The notes: generated by a model not told the origin, from the letters alone. A stretch of DNA of 11,462 nt from Ochromonadaceae sp. CCMP2298 (GCA_026770595.1 MU634552.1:1-11462), one strand, 5' to 3'. Positions 1 through 8,013 are shown, numbered from the stretch's first letter. Translations and numbers: made by a program.

Positions 1-243
1 GCAGCAGCAGCAGCAGAGGGCGGGGCGTGCTTCTTGCTGCGAGCCATCCTGCCGCGAGCCTGGGCTTGCAGTAGCACCGCAGCTTCGTCCTCAGTGGGAG
101 CGGGCTTGGATGCTGCCATTGAAGCATCAGCATCAGCCTCGGCATAGGCAGAAACGGCAGCAGCATCGGCAGCAGCAGCAGCAGCAGAGGGCGGGGCGTG
201 CTTCTTGCTGCGAGCCATCCTGCCGCGAGCCTTGGCTTGCAGC
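1..243 (-). repeat. 171-bp in-frame tandem repeat carrying an IQ motif
   Basis: The block from the GCAGCAG run to GGCTTGCAG at about 172-243 recurs at 1-70, nearly identical, with a spacing of 171 bp (exactly 57 codons). Each unit encodes an IQ motif, the segment SKKHAPPSA and a poly-Ala run from a (GCT)n microsatellite, then an Ala/Asp/Glu-rich spacer. The array meets the window edge, so the copy number is unknown. Confidence 0.85.
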
Positions 244-3200
244 TTCCCCTGCGTCTGCTCCTTTCCCTCCTGTTCCTGCCTCTGTCTATCGGACCTGCTG
301 AAGTGCTCCTTCAAGGCCCTGAGCTCGAGTGGTGTCAGGCGAGACGTAAGGGCCTCAATGTCCACCCCCTCGCCCTTTCCCACTCCTGCTCCCTCTGCCC
401 CTACCTCCCACTCGCGCCCGCCCCCCCCCTGCACCTCTCCCTCTGCACCCCCACCAATGTCTACACCTCTGCCTCTGCTGGTGCCTCTGCCTCCTCTGCC
501 TCCTCTGCCTGTTACTATGTCTGGGCTTGTAATCATAGTACCTAGAGCGTCAGCATCCACCAAACCATCTCTCAGATTGGGAACTAAGCGATCCGCATTT
601 TCCCTGCTTCCTTTAGTATTTTGAGTCTTACCCTGGGGGGTTGGGGCAGATACGGGAGCGGTGATTTTGGTGATAGTGGTGGGAGCAGAGACCACTTTTC
701 TCTGTCTCTGTCTGCCTCTGCCCCTGTCTATGTCCCCTCGTCTGTCTCTACTCCCTGCCTCCCCTGCCTCCCCTGCCGCTCTTGTCCTCCCCTGCGCCTC
801 ACTCCACACCTGCCCCTCTGCTTCTTCCTGCATCCTCCTCGCCTCTGCCGCCTCTGCCTGCACCTCTGCATCCCCCCGAGCCCACTCGCCCCTCCCCACC
901 CCCACTTCACACCCCACACCCCCCCCCTCTCCCAGTTCCACCGCGTTTGCTGCGCAGTTCGTGCTCGCGATGTCCGCTAAGCTCATACCCGCATACTTGC
1001 TAGCAAAATCAGGCATGGGGGTTGGGCGGGAATAGCCAGCCCCAAAAGCACCGGCTTGAGTTGTGCTATTGTCCATGCTTACGTACTCCCTCTGGGATAA
1101 AGCACTGGGGGCTAAGTGCGCCATACGTCCTTGCCCCGAATTAGGGGCATTACCTGAGTCTGGGTTTTTGTATGGGCCGTAGACGCGGTTGAGGCTTCGC
1201 GGTTTTTTGTTGTCCAGTACGGCCTTCTCGTAATTACGCACGTGGTAGGTGTTCTGTGATGGCTGGGGGCGATCCTTGTGCTCCTTCTGCTCTGCTCTTC
1301 TCCTTCTATAGCAGGAATTAAAAGAGTCTACGGAGGGAATATGGAATTATGGGTGTATGGGAATATAGGGGAATTGAGGGGAATGGAGGGAAAGGTTTCA
1401 GACAATACAGTATTAACCCATAACACACGGTAAGATATATAACACTTATACTTACTCGAAAAGTACAAATCCACCCCCACTTGGATCCCATGCCTCTCCA
1501 CCTCCGCCTCTTTCTCCGCCTCCTCTCTCTCCCGCGCCAGGCTGCGGCGCCGAGCAAGGGGGGACATTGACAGAGCCTGCTGTGAGAGTATGGCTGCTTG
1601 TATGCGCAGCACAGCCTCTACCTCGTCTTCGATTAAACCCATGTCCTTGCTTGTGCCGTCCCTGTCTTCTGTGTCTCTGTCTTTATCCCTATTGCTTGTG
1701 TTTACGAGCCGCCCCCCTCCCCCCTGTGCCTGCTCCTGCTGCCTTTGACTGCACTGCTTTGATTGCCTCTCTTGCCTCTGCTGCTGCTGTGTCTGCTGCC
1801 TCTCTGTCTCCCTTTGCCTCTCCCCGCTCCTGCTCTTACTCCTGCTCTTACTCCTGCTCCTGCCCCTTTCCCTACTGCCCTCCCTAGCCCCCCCTCCATC
1901 CCACTTCGTGCCCTCCACCACCGCAGCTTCAAAATCCAACTCTCTGTTTATCTGCTGGTACAATTTAGTCGCCTTCTTGCTGCGCGCTCCGCCCTTAAGC
2001 GCCTTCCCTTGTGATACATAATCGGGGGTCCCCAGCGCCTCCGCCCCACCGGCGTTTGCATGCACACCATTTCCCATTTCCCCCCTTGCCCAACTCACAT
2101 CCCACCCATCCCCCATCAACCCCATGCCTCCACGCCTCGGACGGGGGCGACGGCTACTGGGGGCGGAAACCGGTCTATAGCTCCCGGGAAGACGGTCACT
2201 CGCCCTCAGCGACCGGTCAAAAGTGGCGGATTCGCCCTCTGTAGAGTTCCCAACATTAGCGGACATTCTGAATTTCCCAATGTTCCCGACATTCCCGATA
2301 TTCCGGGGATCTGCGGGATTACTAGCCTTTGTCCTGTTGCCAGTGGCGCTGGTGGCTCGCTGAACTCCGGCCCGATTTCTAGCCCCCCCCTGCGCGTTCC
2401 CAGAACTTGGAGAGCGGGCTCTGCGCAGGGTTTTCTCAGATAAAAGCTTATCGGGAGATTGTGCGTGGGGCAAAACGTGGAACTGCGTAAGGGCCAGAAT
2501 CTCCGGCCAACGGGTAATACCCCCATCATCCATCGTTCCTTCCCCCCTACCCGCTAAACCCCCTTCCCCCCCCACGCCCACCTCCACCCCCGCCCCCGCC
2601 CCCGCCCCCGCCCCCTTACGCGACAGACTCCGCATCGTCAGCTTTAAGTACTCATCCTCCGTCATGCTTCTCGGCAGACGCTTCTTCCTGCTGGGGAATT
2701 TACATGGCTGGGGTTTGCGTACTGGAGATGCCGGGGTGGGGATTTTTTGTCGGTAGGGGGAGTGCTCGGAGACGTATTTTCGCCAGTAGTATTCGCCGGA
2801 ATCTTTGGGGCCGTATGCGTCTTCGTCGTATTTTTCGAATTGCGCGTGTTCCTTGGGGTGCGCGAGGGGTAGGTACTGCACCCCCTTTGCCTGTGCTTGT
2901 GTTTGGGTCAGCCCCTGTATCTCTGTCTGACCCTGCGTTGGCCCCTGTCCCTGTCCTTGTCTCTGTCCCTGTCTGCTGGGAGAATGGGGGGCAGGGTCAG
3001 CGCTAGAGCCAGAGCCGGAGCCGGAGGCAGAGGCATAGATATCGGGTTGTGGCATATCGTGGGTGCCGGTATCCTGTTCGCTATGTGCGAGCACGTGCTT
3101 ATCAGTATATGCGCTGATGGGAGCGACCTCGGGTATATCGAAGTCATCATAGTATAAGTCTTCGTCCCCCCCACCCAACCCCATTTCCGTATCCCGTATA

Positions 3201-3247
3201 TCCCCAGCATCCTCTAGATTCGCCCACGGAGGGAAGTACAGATCCAT
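1..3247 (-). CDS. Large low-complexity protein with IQ motifs, two exons, 3' end beyond the window
   Basis: Exon 1 runs 3247 to 1456 and exon 2 runs 1327 to 1. Splicing out 1328-1455 gives about 1,039 open codons with no stop before the window edge. The N-terminus is acidic (MDLYFPPWANLEDAG, then DEDLYYDDFD). Next come a basic patch (PSRKKRLPRSMTEDEY), a Gly-Ala run near residue 211, an RS-like run near 461 (SRSKSRSKSRS), a Gln-rich stretch, and a degenerate IQ motif near 549 (AVLRIQAAILSQQ) followed by a charged, probably helical segment. Exon 2 is Gly/Arg/Glu-rich. Near residues 959 and 1016 it has two clear IQ motifs of the form LQxxxRGxxxR (LQAKARGRMARSKK, LLQAQARGRMARSKK). IQ motifs usually bind calmodulin or EF-hand light chains, so a calmodulin-binding scaffold is an inference. 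No catalytic domain is visible. The ATG at 3247 is the first in frame after a stop at 3255-3253. An AG just upstream (CTCTCTAAG) could be a splice acceptor, so the true start may lie in an earlier exon. Confidence 0.72.
485..512 (+). repeat. Short CCTCTG-type minisatellite inside the IQ-motif gene
   Basis: The plus strand shows repeated GCCTCCTCT/GCCTCTG units, read on the minus strand as an RGG/RG-rich tract (GRGGRGGRGTSRGRG). Similar pyrimidine-rich runs occupy much of 640-900. They explain the many spurious Pro/Leu/Ser-rich plus-strand frames here. Confidence 0.6.
1328..1455 (-). other. Intron (phase 1) of the IQ-motif gene
   Basis: On the minus strand the donor is TTTTCGA|GTAAGTAT and the acceptor TTCCCTCCGTAG|ACTC. 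The interior is AT-rich at its 5' side and holds a CT-rich tract of ATTCCC-like units before the acceptor. Reading through gives a stop after about 40 residues. Removing these 128 nt joins two frames that stay open for 597 and 442 codons, which is strong support for the splice. Confidence 0.75.
2586..2615 (+). repeat. (CCCCCG)n hexanucleotide repeat encoding a Gly-Ala run
   Basis: About four and a half CCCCCG units lie in tandem. On the coding minus strand this is a G-run repeat (GGGGGC)n with potential to form a G-quadruplex, translated as GAGAGAGAG. Confidence 0.8.
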
Positions 3248-3418
3248 CTCCACTTAGAGAGCGGTCTAAAGGAATAGAGGTTCGAGCTAAGCGTAGAGGT
3301 AATGGCTGCAGGTGTGCTGAATAGTGTTGGTAGAGTCGGACTGGCTCCGTGTGTACCGTTAATGGGTGGTTGCTAGAAGATTGTCCGTGTCGCTCACAAG
3401 ATGAGTGCTGGGATCGAT

Positions 3419-3444
3419 GAGCTGCGAGCTTGAGCTGCAAGCTT
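3419..3444. repeat. Two tandem 13-bp units
   Basis: GAGCTGCGAGCTT at 3419-3431 is followed directly by GAGCTGCAAGCTT, differing at one base. It lies about 170 bp upstream of the predicted start of the IQ-motif gene, so it may be in a promoter or 5' untranslated region. No function can be assigned. Confidence 0.7.
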
Positions 3445-3547
3445 GAGATCCAATCTGTGAGACGGACGAACGATCCAGCTCGATAAGGCTCAAAAAAGTG
3501 TGGTACAGCTGCTTTGGAGCTGGTCGTGAGCAGCAAGCCAAGATCCA

Positions 3548-3597
3548 GAGCGCCAAGCGCCGAGAGCCGAGCGCCGAGAGCCGTGCGCCGAGAGCTG
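3548..3597. repeat. 14-bp GC-rich tandem repeat, three full units
   Basis: AGCGCCGAGAGCCG occurs at 3556-3569 and 3570-3583. A third unit with two changes lies at 3584-3597, and a partial unit lies to the left. Its composition contrasts with the AT-rich DNA that begins near 3700. Confidence 0.85.
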
Positions 3598-3772
3598 CCG
3601 TGTAGAGCACAGACGCAAGTCGAGCGCGCGTTTGAGGCTTTTCCAGCTGAACCTATAACAGTAGGAACCCATTGCTCTACGCGTAGGAACCTATCTCACA
3701 ATCCATAGCTTCCACATTATGCATCACATTCGTCGGGAAACTGCTCAGTTGGAAAGGGTTATTTTTTAACAG

Positions 3773-3912
3773 CCAAAAGCGCCTAAATGAGAGAAATTTT
3801 GATACAGAAAACCCCGCAACTAGAGTTCTCAGTCGAATTGAGGATATTTCGAAGAAAATTCTCGTCGAGAAGACGAATTTTGTGCAAATTTCTCTCATTT
3901 AGGCGCTTTTGG
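3773..3912. mobile_element. MITE-like hairpin element, 140 bp, 27-bp perfect terminal inverted repeats
   Basis: The left arm 3773-3799 (CCAAAAGCGCCTAAATGAGA...) is the exact reverse complement of the right arm 3886-3912. The interior has a smaller imperfect hairpin around 3856-3881 (AAAATTC...GAATTTT). There is no coding capacity. A second copy of the left end, with the interior that follows it, starts at 11404, so this is a dispersed family rather than a local palindrome. No target-site duplication is evident beside the arms, so non-autonomous DNA transposon (MITE) is the likeliest class but is not proven. A structured non-coding or regulatory repeat is the alternative. Confidence 0.75.
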
Positions 3913-4270
3913 GAGCACCTCTGAGGCTCCTCCGGATTGGCTAACTTACCGCTCGGAAGGTGAGCAGATTCACGATGAACATAACCCTATATTCATTGCG
4001 TGAAATCGATAATATTAGTCTACTCTTCTGTTGTTTAGGCGTTTAAAGGCCCTTTTTCCGATAAAAATGTCGGCGGGATCTCTTTTTGCGGCGGGCTTCC
4101 CATCATTGCTGGACCTCGAACCAGTAACCCAATCCGCTCGGGTAACCACCAATTCGGTAAAAGAAGAGGCGGAAGGGATTATACAGTAGGCGGAGGCGCC
4201 CCGCAACTAAGATGGTAAGTGTCTATTGGTCAAAGTTAGACAAACACCTTGTACTCTACATCTCTGGTGG

Positions 4271-5178
4271 CTAAACAAAATTTACATACGCGATAAAGGC
4301 CAAAATAAAGACAGTGAGCCACAGCGACGGCCGCAGCGAGGAGGCAGCGTTGTAGGGTGTCGTGTAGTATGGCACGTCGCAGCCTAGATTGAGATCTATC
4401 TTCGTGTCCAGCGTGGGGTCTGGCTCGCACTCCTCCTCGATAGGGGGACATTTGATGTTAGAGCAGAGCTGCACGAAGGTAGGGTCGTTGGCGCAGACGC
4501 TGGCCACCTGGACGCAGAAGGAGCGGCACGGGGGCTTGGGCGTGTCTCTCTTCTTGCCGCTGACGGGATCCGTGAACTCGCCTGTGCAGTAGTTGCGGTA
4601 CATGGGGTTGTTGCTGCCGTAGAAGAGGCACAGATACTGCATCACGATTGCTGCAGGGAGGTGTGGGTGTGGGAGGATAAGGGGGGGGGGTGGTGGCGGG
4701 CATGAACAGAGGAGAGTCAGCAACAGGCTTAGCATCTATGAGGAGCGTCCCACGCGGACCTACCTCGGCATTGATCAGTATCTCGAAAGGTCCTCCCATT
4801 TCCGAATATCTCTTGAGAGAGCCGTTTGCCCACCGCCTCCAGCACGTTGCACGTCTCTGCGTTCTCCAGGTTATTGGGATAGTACTTCTCCTCGATGATC
4901 TTCTCGTTCAAAGCTTTGCAGTAGGTCAAAGAGGAGCATGTCACACACGGCTCGTTGCCTGTTGGAGTCTCCTTGAAGATCGCCAGCTCGCGCAGGTGCT
5001 TCGGGGACGCGCTCACGGTCTGATCAGGGAACAAGATTTCCGCGAGTTGGTCTCTGTGCTCGTCATATGCCGACTTCGTATTCGTAACCCACTCGTAGTT
5101 TGAGCTGCACAGCTGTACAAAAGTGAACAACAGGACGAGCTTCACGGTGGAGACGACTGTACTCCTGTTCGCGATCAT
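4271..5178 (-). CDS. Secreted Frizzled-type cysteine-rich-domain protein, probably GPI-anchored
   Basis: Exon 1 (5178-4764) and exon 2 (4650-4271) encode 264 residues. A signal peptide is visible at the start (MIANRSTVVSTVKLVLLFTF). Residues about 78-213 follow the Frizzled CRD cysteine plan: CVTCSSLTYC, then C137 (DQCR), C146 (YLC), C160 (RNYC), C180/C184 (PPCRSFC), C191 (VASVC), C206 (IKCPP) and C213. In this family the domain binds lipid-modified ligands such as Wnt or acts as an extracellular interaction module. The tail (NAASS, a short spacer, then LWLTVFILAFIAYVNFV ending at the stop) looks like a GPI-attachment signal; a single C-terminal membrane helix is the alternative. There is no seven-helix region, so it is not a receptor of the Frizzled type. 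The open frame extends upstream to a GTG at 5202, but the ATG at 5178 places the signal peptide correctly. Confidence 0.75.
4651..4763 (-). other. Intron (phase 1) of the cysteine-rich-domain gene
   Basis: The donor is TGCCGAG|GTAGGT and the acceptor CCTCCCTGCAG|CAATCG, with a long C-rich tract before the acceptor. Removing 113 nt joins ...DTDQCR to AIVMQYLCLFYG, restoring the spacing of the third and fourth CRD cysteines. Without splicing, exon 1 reads into a stop soon afterwards. Confidence 0.82.
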
Positions 5179-5598
5179 CGTCCGACTCCTCCTGTCCTGC
5201 ACGGCCCGATATGCGTCTGTCGTCCTGCCCCGGCAGATATCAGTCGATCAGAAGCGTGTGAAGGATTCCACTCCCTGCAATGAGATGGAGCGCCAGGGCC
5301 TCGTAAGTATGCAACCCTAGGAACCTACTCCTATCCTCCACAATGCGCGGCCTCCACAATGCAGGTCGGACAGCGAAATTTCGCATATTGGAACAAAGTC
5401 TTTGTTGTCGACGCAAGTCTTTCGATCACAGAGTTTAGATCGTGAAATAACCGTCTCTCACATCACTTCAGGACTTCCCTATGATCTGACACCACTTTCC
5501 TATAAGCAAGAGTAGGAACAACACTTGTTTAAGGATTACTGCGTGACTGGTACCAGGTTACTGCAACAGTGACGGCACACCCGGAATTACGCGTTTGC
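5179..5598. other. Divergent intergenic region between two genes
   Basis: About 420-450 bp separate the minus-strand CRD gene from the plus-strand orphan gene, so both promoters should lie here. Visible elements are a strong plus-strand donor (GTAAGTAT at 5303), an acceptor-like site (TCACATCACTTCAG ending at 5471), a TATAAG at 5501-5506, and the first copy of a 21-bp direct repeat (5551-5571). No separate gene is supported. Confidence 0.55.
5303..5471 (+). other. Possible 5' untranslated-region intron of the plus-strand gene
   Basis: The donor GCCTC|GTAAGTAT and the acceptor CTCTCACATCACTTCAG|GAC are both good matches to consensus. The 169-nt length fits the other introns in the window (113 to 178 nt). 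It would sit upstream of the coding start. There is no transcript evidence, and chance matches are possible. Confidence 0.35.
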
Positions 5599-5626
5599 AT
5601 GCCGTTACCAGGTTACTGCAACAGTG
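5551..5626 (+). repeat. 21-bp direct repeat spaced 55 bp
   Basis: The same 21 bases (TACCAGGTTACTGCAACAG plus TG) occur at 5551-5571 and 5606-5626. The spacing is not a multiple of three, so the copies read in different frames (YQVTATV versus LPGYCNS). This argues for a DNA-level duplication in non-coding leader rather than a protein repeat. It favours translation starting after the second copy, at 5629. Confidence 0.8.
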
Positions 5627-5628
5627 CA

Positions 5629-8013
5629 ATGCCCTCGCCCGGCATAACACTCACGGCCGCCGTCCCAGATGCCATCGAAGCGCCTAGCGAATTACCTCCC
5701 ACGTACGTCGCTGCGAATCACGTGCCCCCAATCGAACATCCAGACTCCCCGCCCGCCACGCTCTATACGGTTGTTCCCTTAAGCCGGCCCCCGAATCATC
5801 CCTCCGCAACACCAAGCAAGCCAGACCTTCGGCCTAATTCCGACCGCATTCAATTGGAGATAACGACACCTACCCGGGCGAGTAGTACGGGCTCCGAGAG
5901 GGGTTTTTCGGGGCCGCTGAATGTGTTTTCTCCCGGACTATCGCCCATCGGCCAGAGCCGGTCATATGCGCACAACCAGAGCTTCGAGGTCGCGGAGGCG
6001 GCAGAAGCGGAAGCAGACGGAGGACAGCGCGTAGAGCAATTAGAGCGTCAAGGGCTGGGCCAGGAACAGGATCATTTTCAGGAAGAGCAGGCACGCATAG
6101 CCCTTGAGCGGGTTGGCAACCTTACAGTGGCAGGGACAAGCGCAGAGCAGGCGAGGGCGGAAGGTGCACTGCTCGACTTCAGCCCCACCCCCTGCACGTC
6201 TGATGCAAATCTTGACGAGGGGGCTGCCCCTGTCACCAATTACTGGAAGGGAAAGCTGTTTCGAAACGAATCCGGCGACGTGTCTGTGGATAGCGAGGTA
6301 CTGGTCTGGCAGGCGATAGAACACCCCAAAGCCGAGTCCCCCGCCTCCCAAGTCCACTACCCCCTTACCTCTACTGCCACCGCCGTTCGCGACTGTGTTG
6401 AGAGTGCGGTCGACCTCAGCATAGACAGCGACGTATGCGTGACGAAGCAGTCGCTCATATACCCCACCAGCGAGAGTGTGTACGCATCCTCTACCCACAC
6501 CCACAACCTAAGCAACTTGTCTATCGACAGCGACGGAAAGGAGTCGCCCATCCACACCGCAAACCTCGTCAAAAACACCGCCGCGCGCTCTCACCGCCCC
6601 CCTGACCAACTTGTGTTCCCCGCGACTGAAGGGGTCGCCTCACTGTTGAACGTCAGCAATGTCTCGCTTTTCGATACTCGGTCCTTCGATAACAACTCTT
6701 CTATGCAGTCGATTTCGCTCCTGCTGCCGGCAACCCCAGTGCGTCCGTGGGGCTTGCACGGAATCCCCAGCACCTCCTCCGCGTCTTTTGCGCGCCCCAG
6801 CGCAGAGGTGCAGAGACGCAGGGCGGGTCATCACTCCCACCAGTACCCGCACCAGCAACCGCACCACCAGTACCCGCACCACCAACACCCGCACCACTTT
6901 CGATCGGACGGCGCAAGGGATCTATATATGGTGACAAGCTCCGACTCTGAGGTAATGAGGGTTGCGAACTCGAGGGAGGGAGCGGAGGACTGGCAGGGCT
7001 ACGGCAGCGACAACCTTACGATGAGCCCCGCCTTTGCAAAGTCGCACAGAGCACCGCCCTCGCACGTGCACGTGCCAGTTGGTATTGCCACCCGGCAAAC
7101 AGCCAGACACGCAGTCGATGAACACGGAAGAGCGCAGAGGTCGAATGGGGCAGTCTCATCTCACAGAGAGAAGATCGGGCTCCACCATGACACCCCAGTG
7201 TACGGCACCGACGCGAGCCAACCCGACAGCCCCCCTGCTTCAACACCCGCAACAGCGCCGCTCGCCCCGAATCCCTCCTTCGCTGAGGGGGCGTACGCGT
7301 CCCTGGTGGCGGGGTCGCTGTTCACTGTGGTGGTGGATGCCTCTGGCCGCACTGTCTTGTTACCAGTACTGCTTGACCCCGGCAGCGGGAGTGGGGGTAC
7401 CGATAGCGGCAGCGGTGGGGATGACTTCTTACCATATACGGGGCAGTACCGTCAGCAGTTCCAGCAGCAGGATCCACACTGCTATCAGCATTTGCATGGT
7501 CATAAGCACGCAACACTAGCAAGCAGCAAACAACCGTGGCATAGTTACCATCCAACCAGCCCAGAGATGTGCGGCGACAGCGGCATCAACCTTCGACGAG
7601 TGTTGGAGAGAGCGCTCGGGAGTGCTAGCAAGCTTGGGAATAACCTCACATCTTCTTCTAACTCTTCTGAGAGACCCCCTTGGCCTGCGCGGAGATCGCC
7701 CTCGCCCTTGCTAACCCCCCCGAGCCCCGCCCGCCTGGCAACACCGGGTAGCGGGAGGAGGGGCCCCCTCTCTCCAGCTGACGAATCTCCATTCCACCTG
7801 AGTGGTGCTGACGGCAAAGAGCAGCTTTTGCTCTCAAGCGCCTACTGGCAGGAACGCATGCTCCTGCGCAACATGACCTCCGTCCTGGGCCGTGTTGCAC
7901 CCAAGGCATACCCATACTCCCCATCAACCCCCCACCCTCGGCATCCGGCCAGCCCTTATTCCTCGCCCTCCCAGTCTCACTTCTCCATGGGGAACTCTTC
8001 TGCACGCTTGTAA
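5629..8013 (+). CDS. Hypothetical orphan protein, about 794 residues, Ser/Pro/His-rich
   Basis: This single open frame, too long to be chance, ends at TAA 8011-8013. The frame opens upstream of 5569. The first ATG in frame is at 5599 (T at -3); the ATG at 5629 has G at -3 and follows a non-coding-looking duplication, so I prefer it. I recognise no domain, signal peptide or membrane helix. Most of it looks disordered. Three short acidic motifs recur: DVSVDSEV, DLSIDSDV and NLSIDSDG (near residues 218, 261 and 296). A His/Gln/Tyr/Pro tract lies near 400-424, a Gln/His tract near 605-627, and a Gly/Ser run near 585. Two short segments resemble each other (NYWKGKLFRNES near 205 and AYWQERMLLRNMTS near 738). 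The acidic Ser motifs would suit CK2-type phosphorylation, but this is speculative. It is transcribed divergently from the CRD gene and convergently with the epimerase gene. Confidence 0.7.
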   Translation: MPSPGITLTAAVPDAIEAPSELPPTYVAANHVPPIEHPDSPPATLYTVVPLSRPPNHPSATPSKPDLRPNSDRIQLEITTPTRASSTGSERGFSGPLNVFSPGLSPIGQSRSYAHNQSFEVAEAAEAEADGGQRVEQLERQGLGQEQDHFQEEQARIALERVGNLTVAGTSAEQARAEGALLDFSPTPCTSDANLDEGAAPVTNYWKGKLFRNESGDVSVDSEVLVWQAIEHPKAESPASQVHYPLTSTATAVRDCVESAVDLSIDSDVCVTKQSLIYPTSESVYASSTHTHNLSNLSIDSDGKESPIHTANLVKNTAARSHRPPDQLVFPATEGVASLLNVSNVSLFDTRSFDNNSSMQSISLLLPATPVRPWGLHGIPSTSSASFARPSAEVQRRRAGHHSHQYPHQQPHHQYPHHQHPHHFRSDGARDLYMVTSSDSEVMRVANSREGAEDWQGYGSDNLTMSPAFAKSHRAPPSHVHVPVGIATRQTARHAVDEHGRAQRSNGAVSSHREKIGLHHDTPVYGTDASQPDSPPASTPATAPLAPNPSFAEGAYASLVAGSLFTVVVDASGRTVLLPVLLDPGSGSGGTDSGSGGDDFLPYTGQYRQQFQQQDPHCYQHLHGHKHATLASSKQPWHSYHPTSPEMCGDSGINLRRVLERALGSASKLGNNLTSSSNSSERPPWPARRSPSPLLTPPSPARLATPGSGRRGPLSPADESPFHLSGADGKEQLLLSSAYWQERMLLRNMTSVLGRVAPKAYPYSPSTPHPRHPASPYSSPSQSHFSMGNSSARL
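6837..6898 (+). repeat. CCCGCACCACCA-type minisatellite encoding a His-rich tract
   Basis: Imperfect repeats of CACCAGTACCCGCACCACCA units are in frame and encode alternating HQYPH/HHQHPH. Other frames read as Thr/Arg- or Val/Gly-rich runs and are not genes. Confidence 0.7.

Larger units (their letters stand above)
3248..4270. other. Intergenic spacer of about 1 kb with repeats and no convincing gene
   Basis: This spacer lies between the start of the IQ-motif gene and the stop of the cysteine-rich-domain gene, both on the minus strand. It should contain the first gene's promoter and the second gene's 3' untranslated region. It holds two short tandem repeats (3419-3444 and 3548-3597), the hairpin element (3773-3912) and a tRNA-like patch (about 4105-4155). 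The open frames here (up to 129 codons) are not credible: they overlap, have odd composition and show no domain. Confidence 0.6.

Noticed and set aside
421-430. Possible frameshift at a run of nine C in exon 2 of the IQ-motif gene
   Set aside because: Careful counting shows the frame is continuous through both nine-C runs (421-429 and about 919-927) into the IQ repeats, so no indel is needed.
198-1035. Several plus-strand Pro/Leu/Ser-rich open frames of 60-139 codons
   Set aside because: They are antisense shadows of the Gly/Arg/Glu-rich minus-strand exon 2; their composition comes from the pyrimidine-rich strand.
3147-3536. Minus-strand 129-codon frame upstream of the IQ-motif gene
   Set aside because: It overlaps the 5' end of a better-supported gene in another frame, crosses tandem repeats and shows no domain.
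4100-4190. A functional tRNA gene
   Set aside because: The B-box-like segment has an extra base and no acceptor stem or anticodon arm can be drawn; kept only as a possible relic.
4015-4206. 63-codon minus-strand frame in the spacer
   Set aside because: Short, no recognisable features, and it overlaps the tRNA-like patch; chance is sufficient.
4458-4799. Overlapping 113-codon minus-strand frame across the CRD gene's intron
   Set aside because: It reads through the intron and is out of frame with the cysteine pattern.
5501-5506. TATAAG as the TATA box of the orphan gene
   Set aside because: A single weak match; if the intron 5303-5471 is real, transcription starts further upstream.
7034-7519. 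161-codon plus-strand frame inside the orphan gene
   Set aside because: It is fully nested in the longer 794-codon frame and is low complexity.
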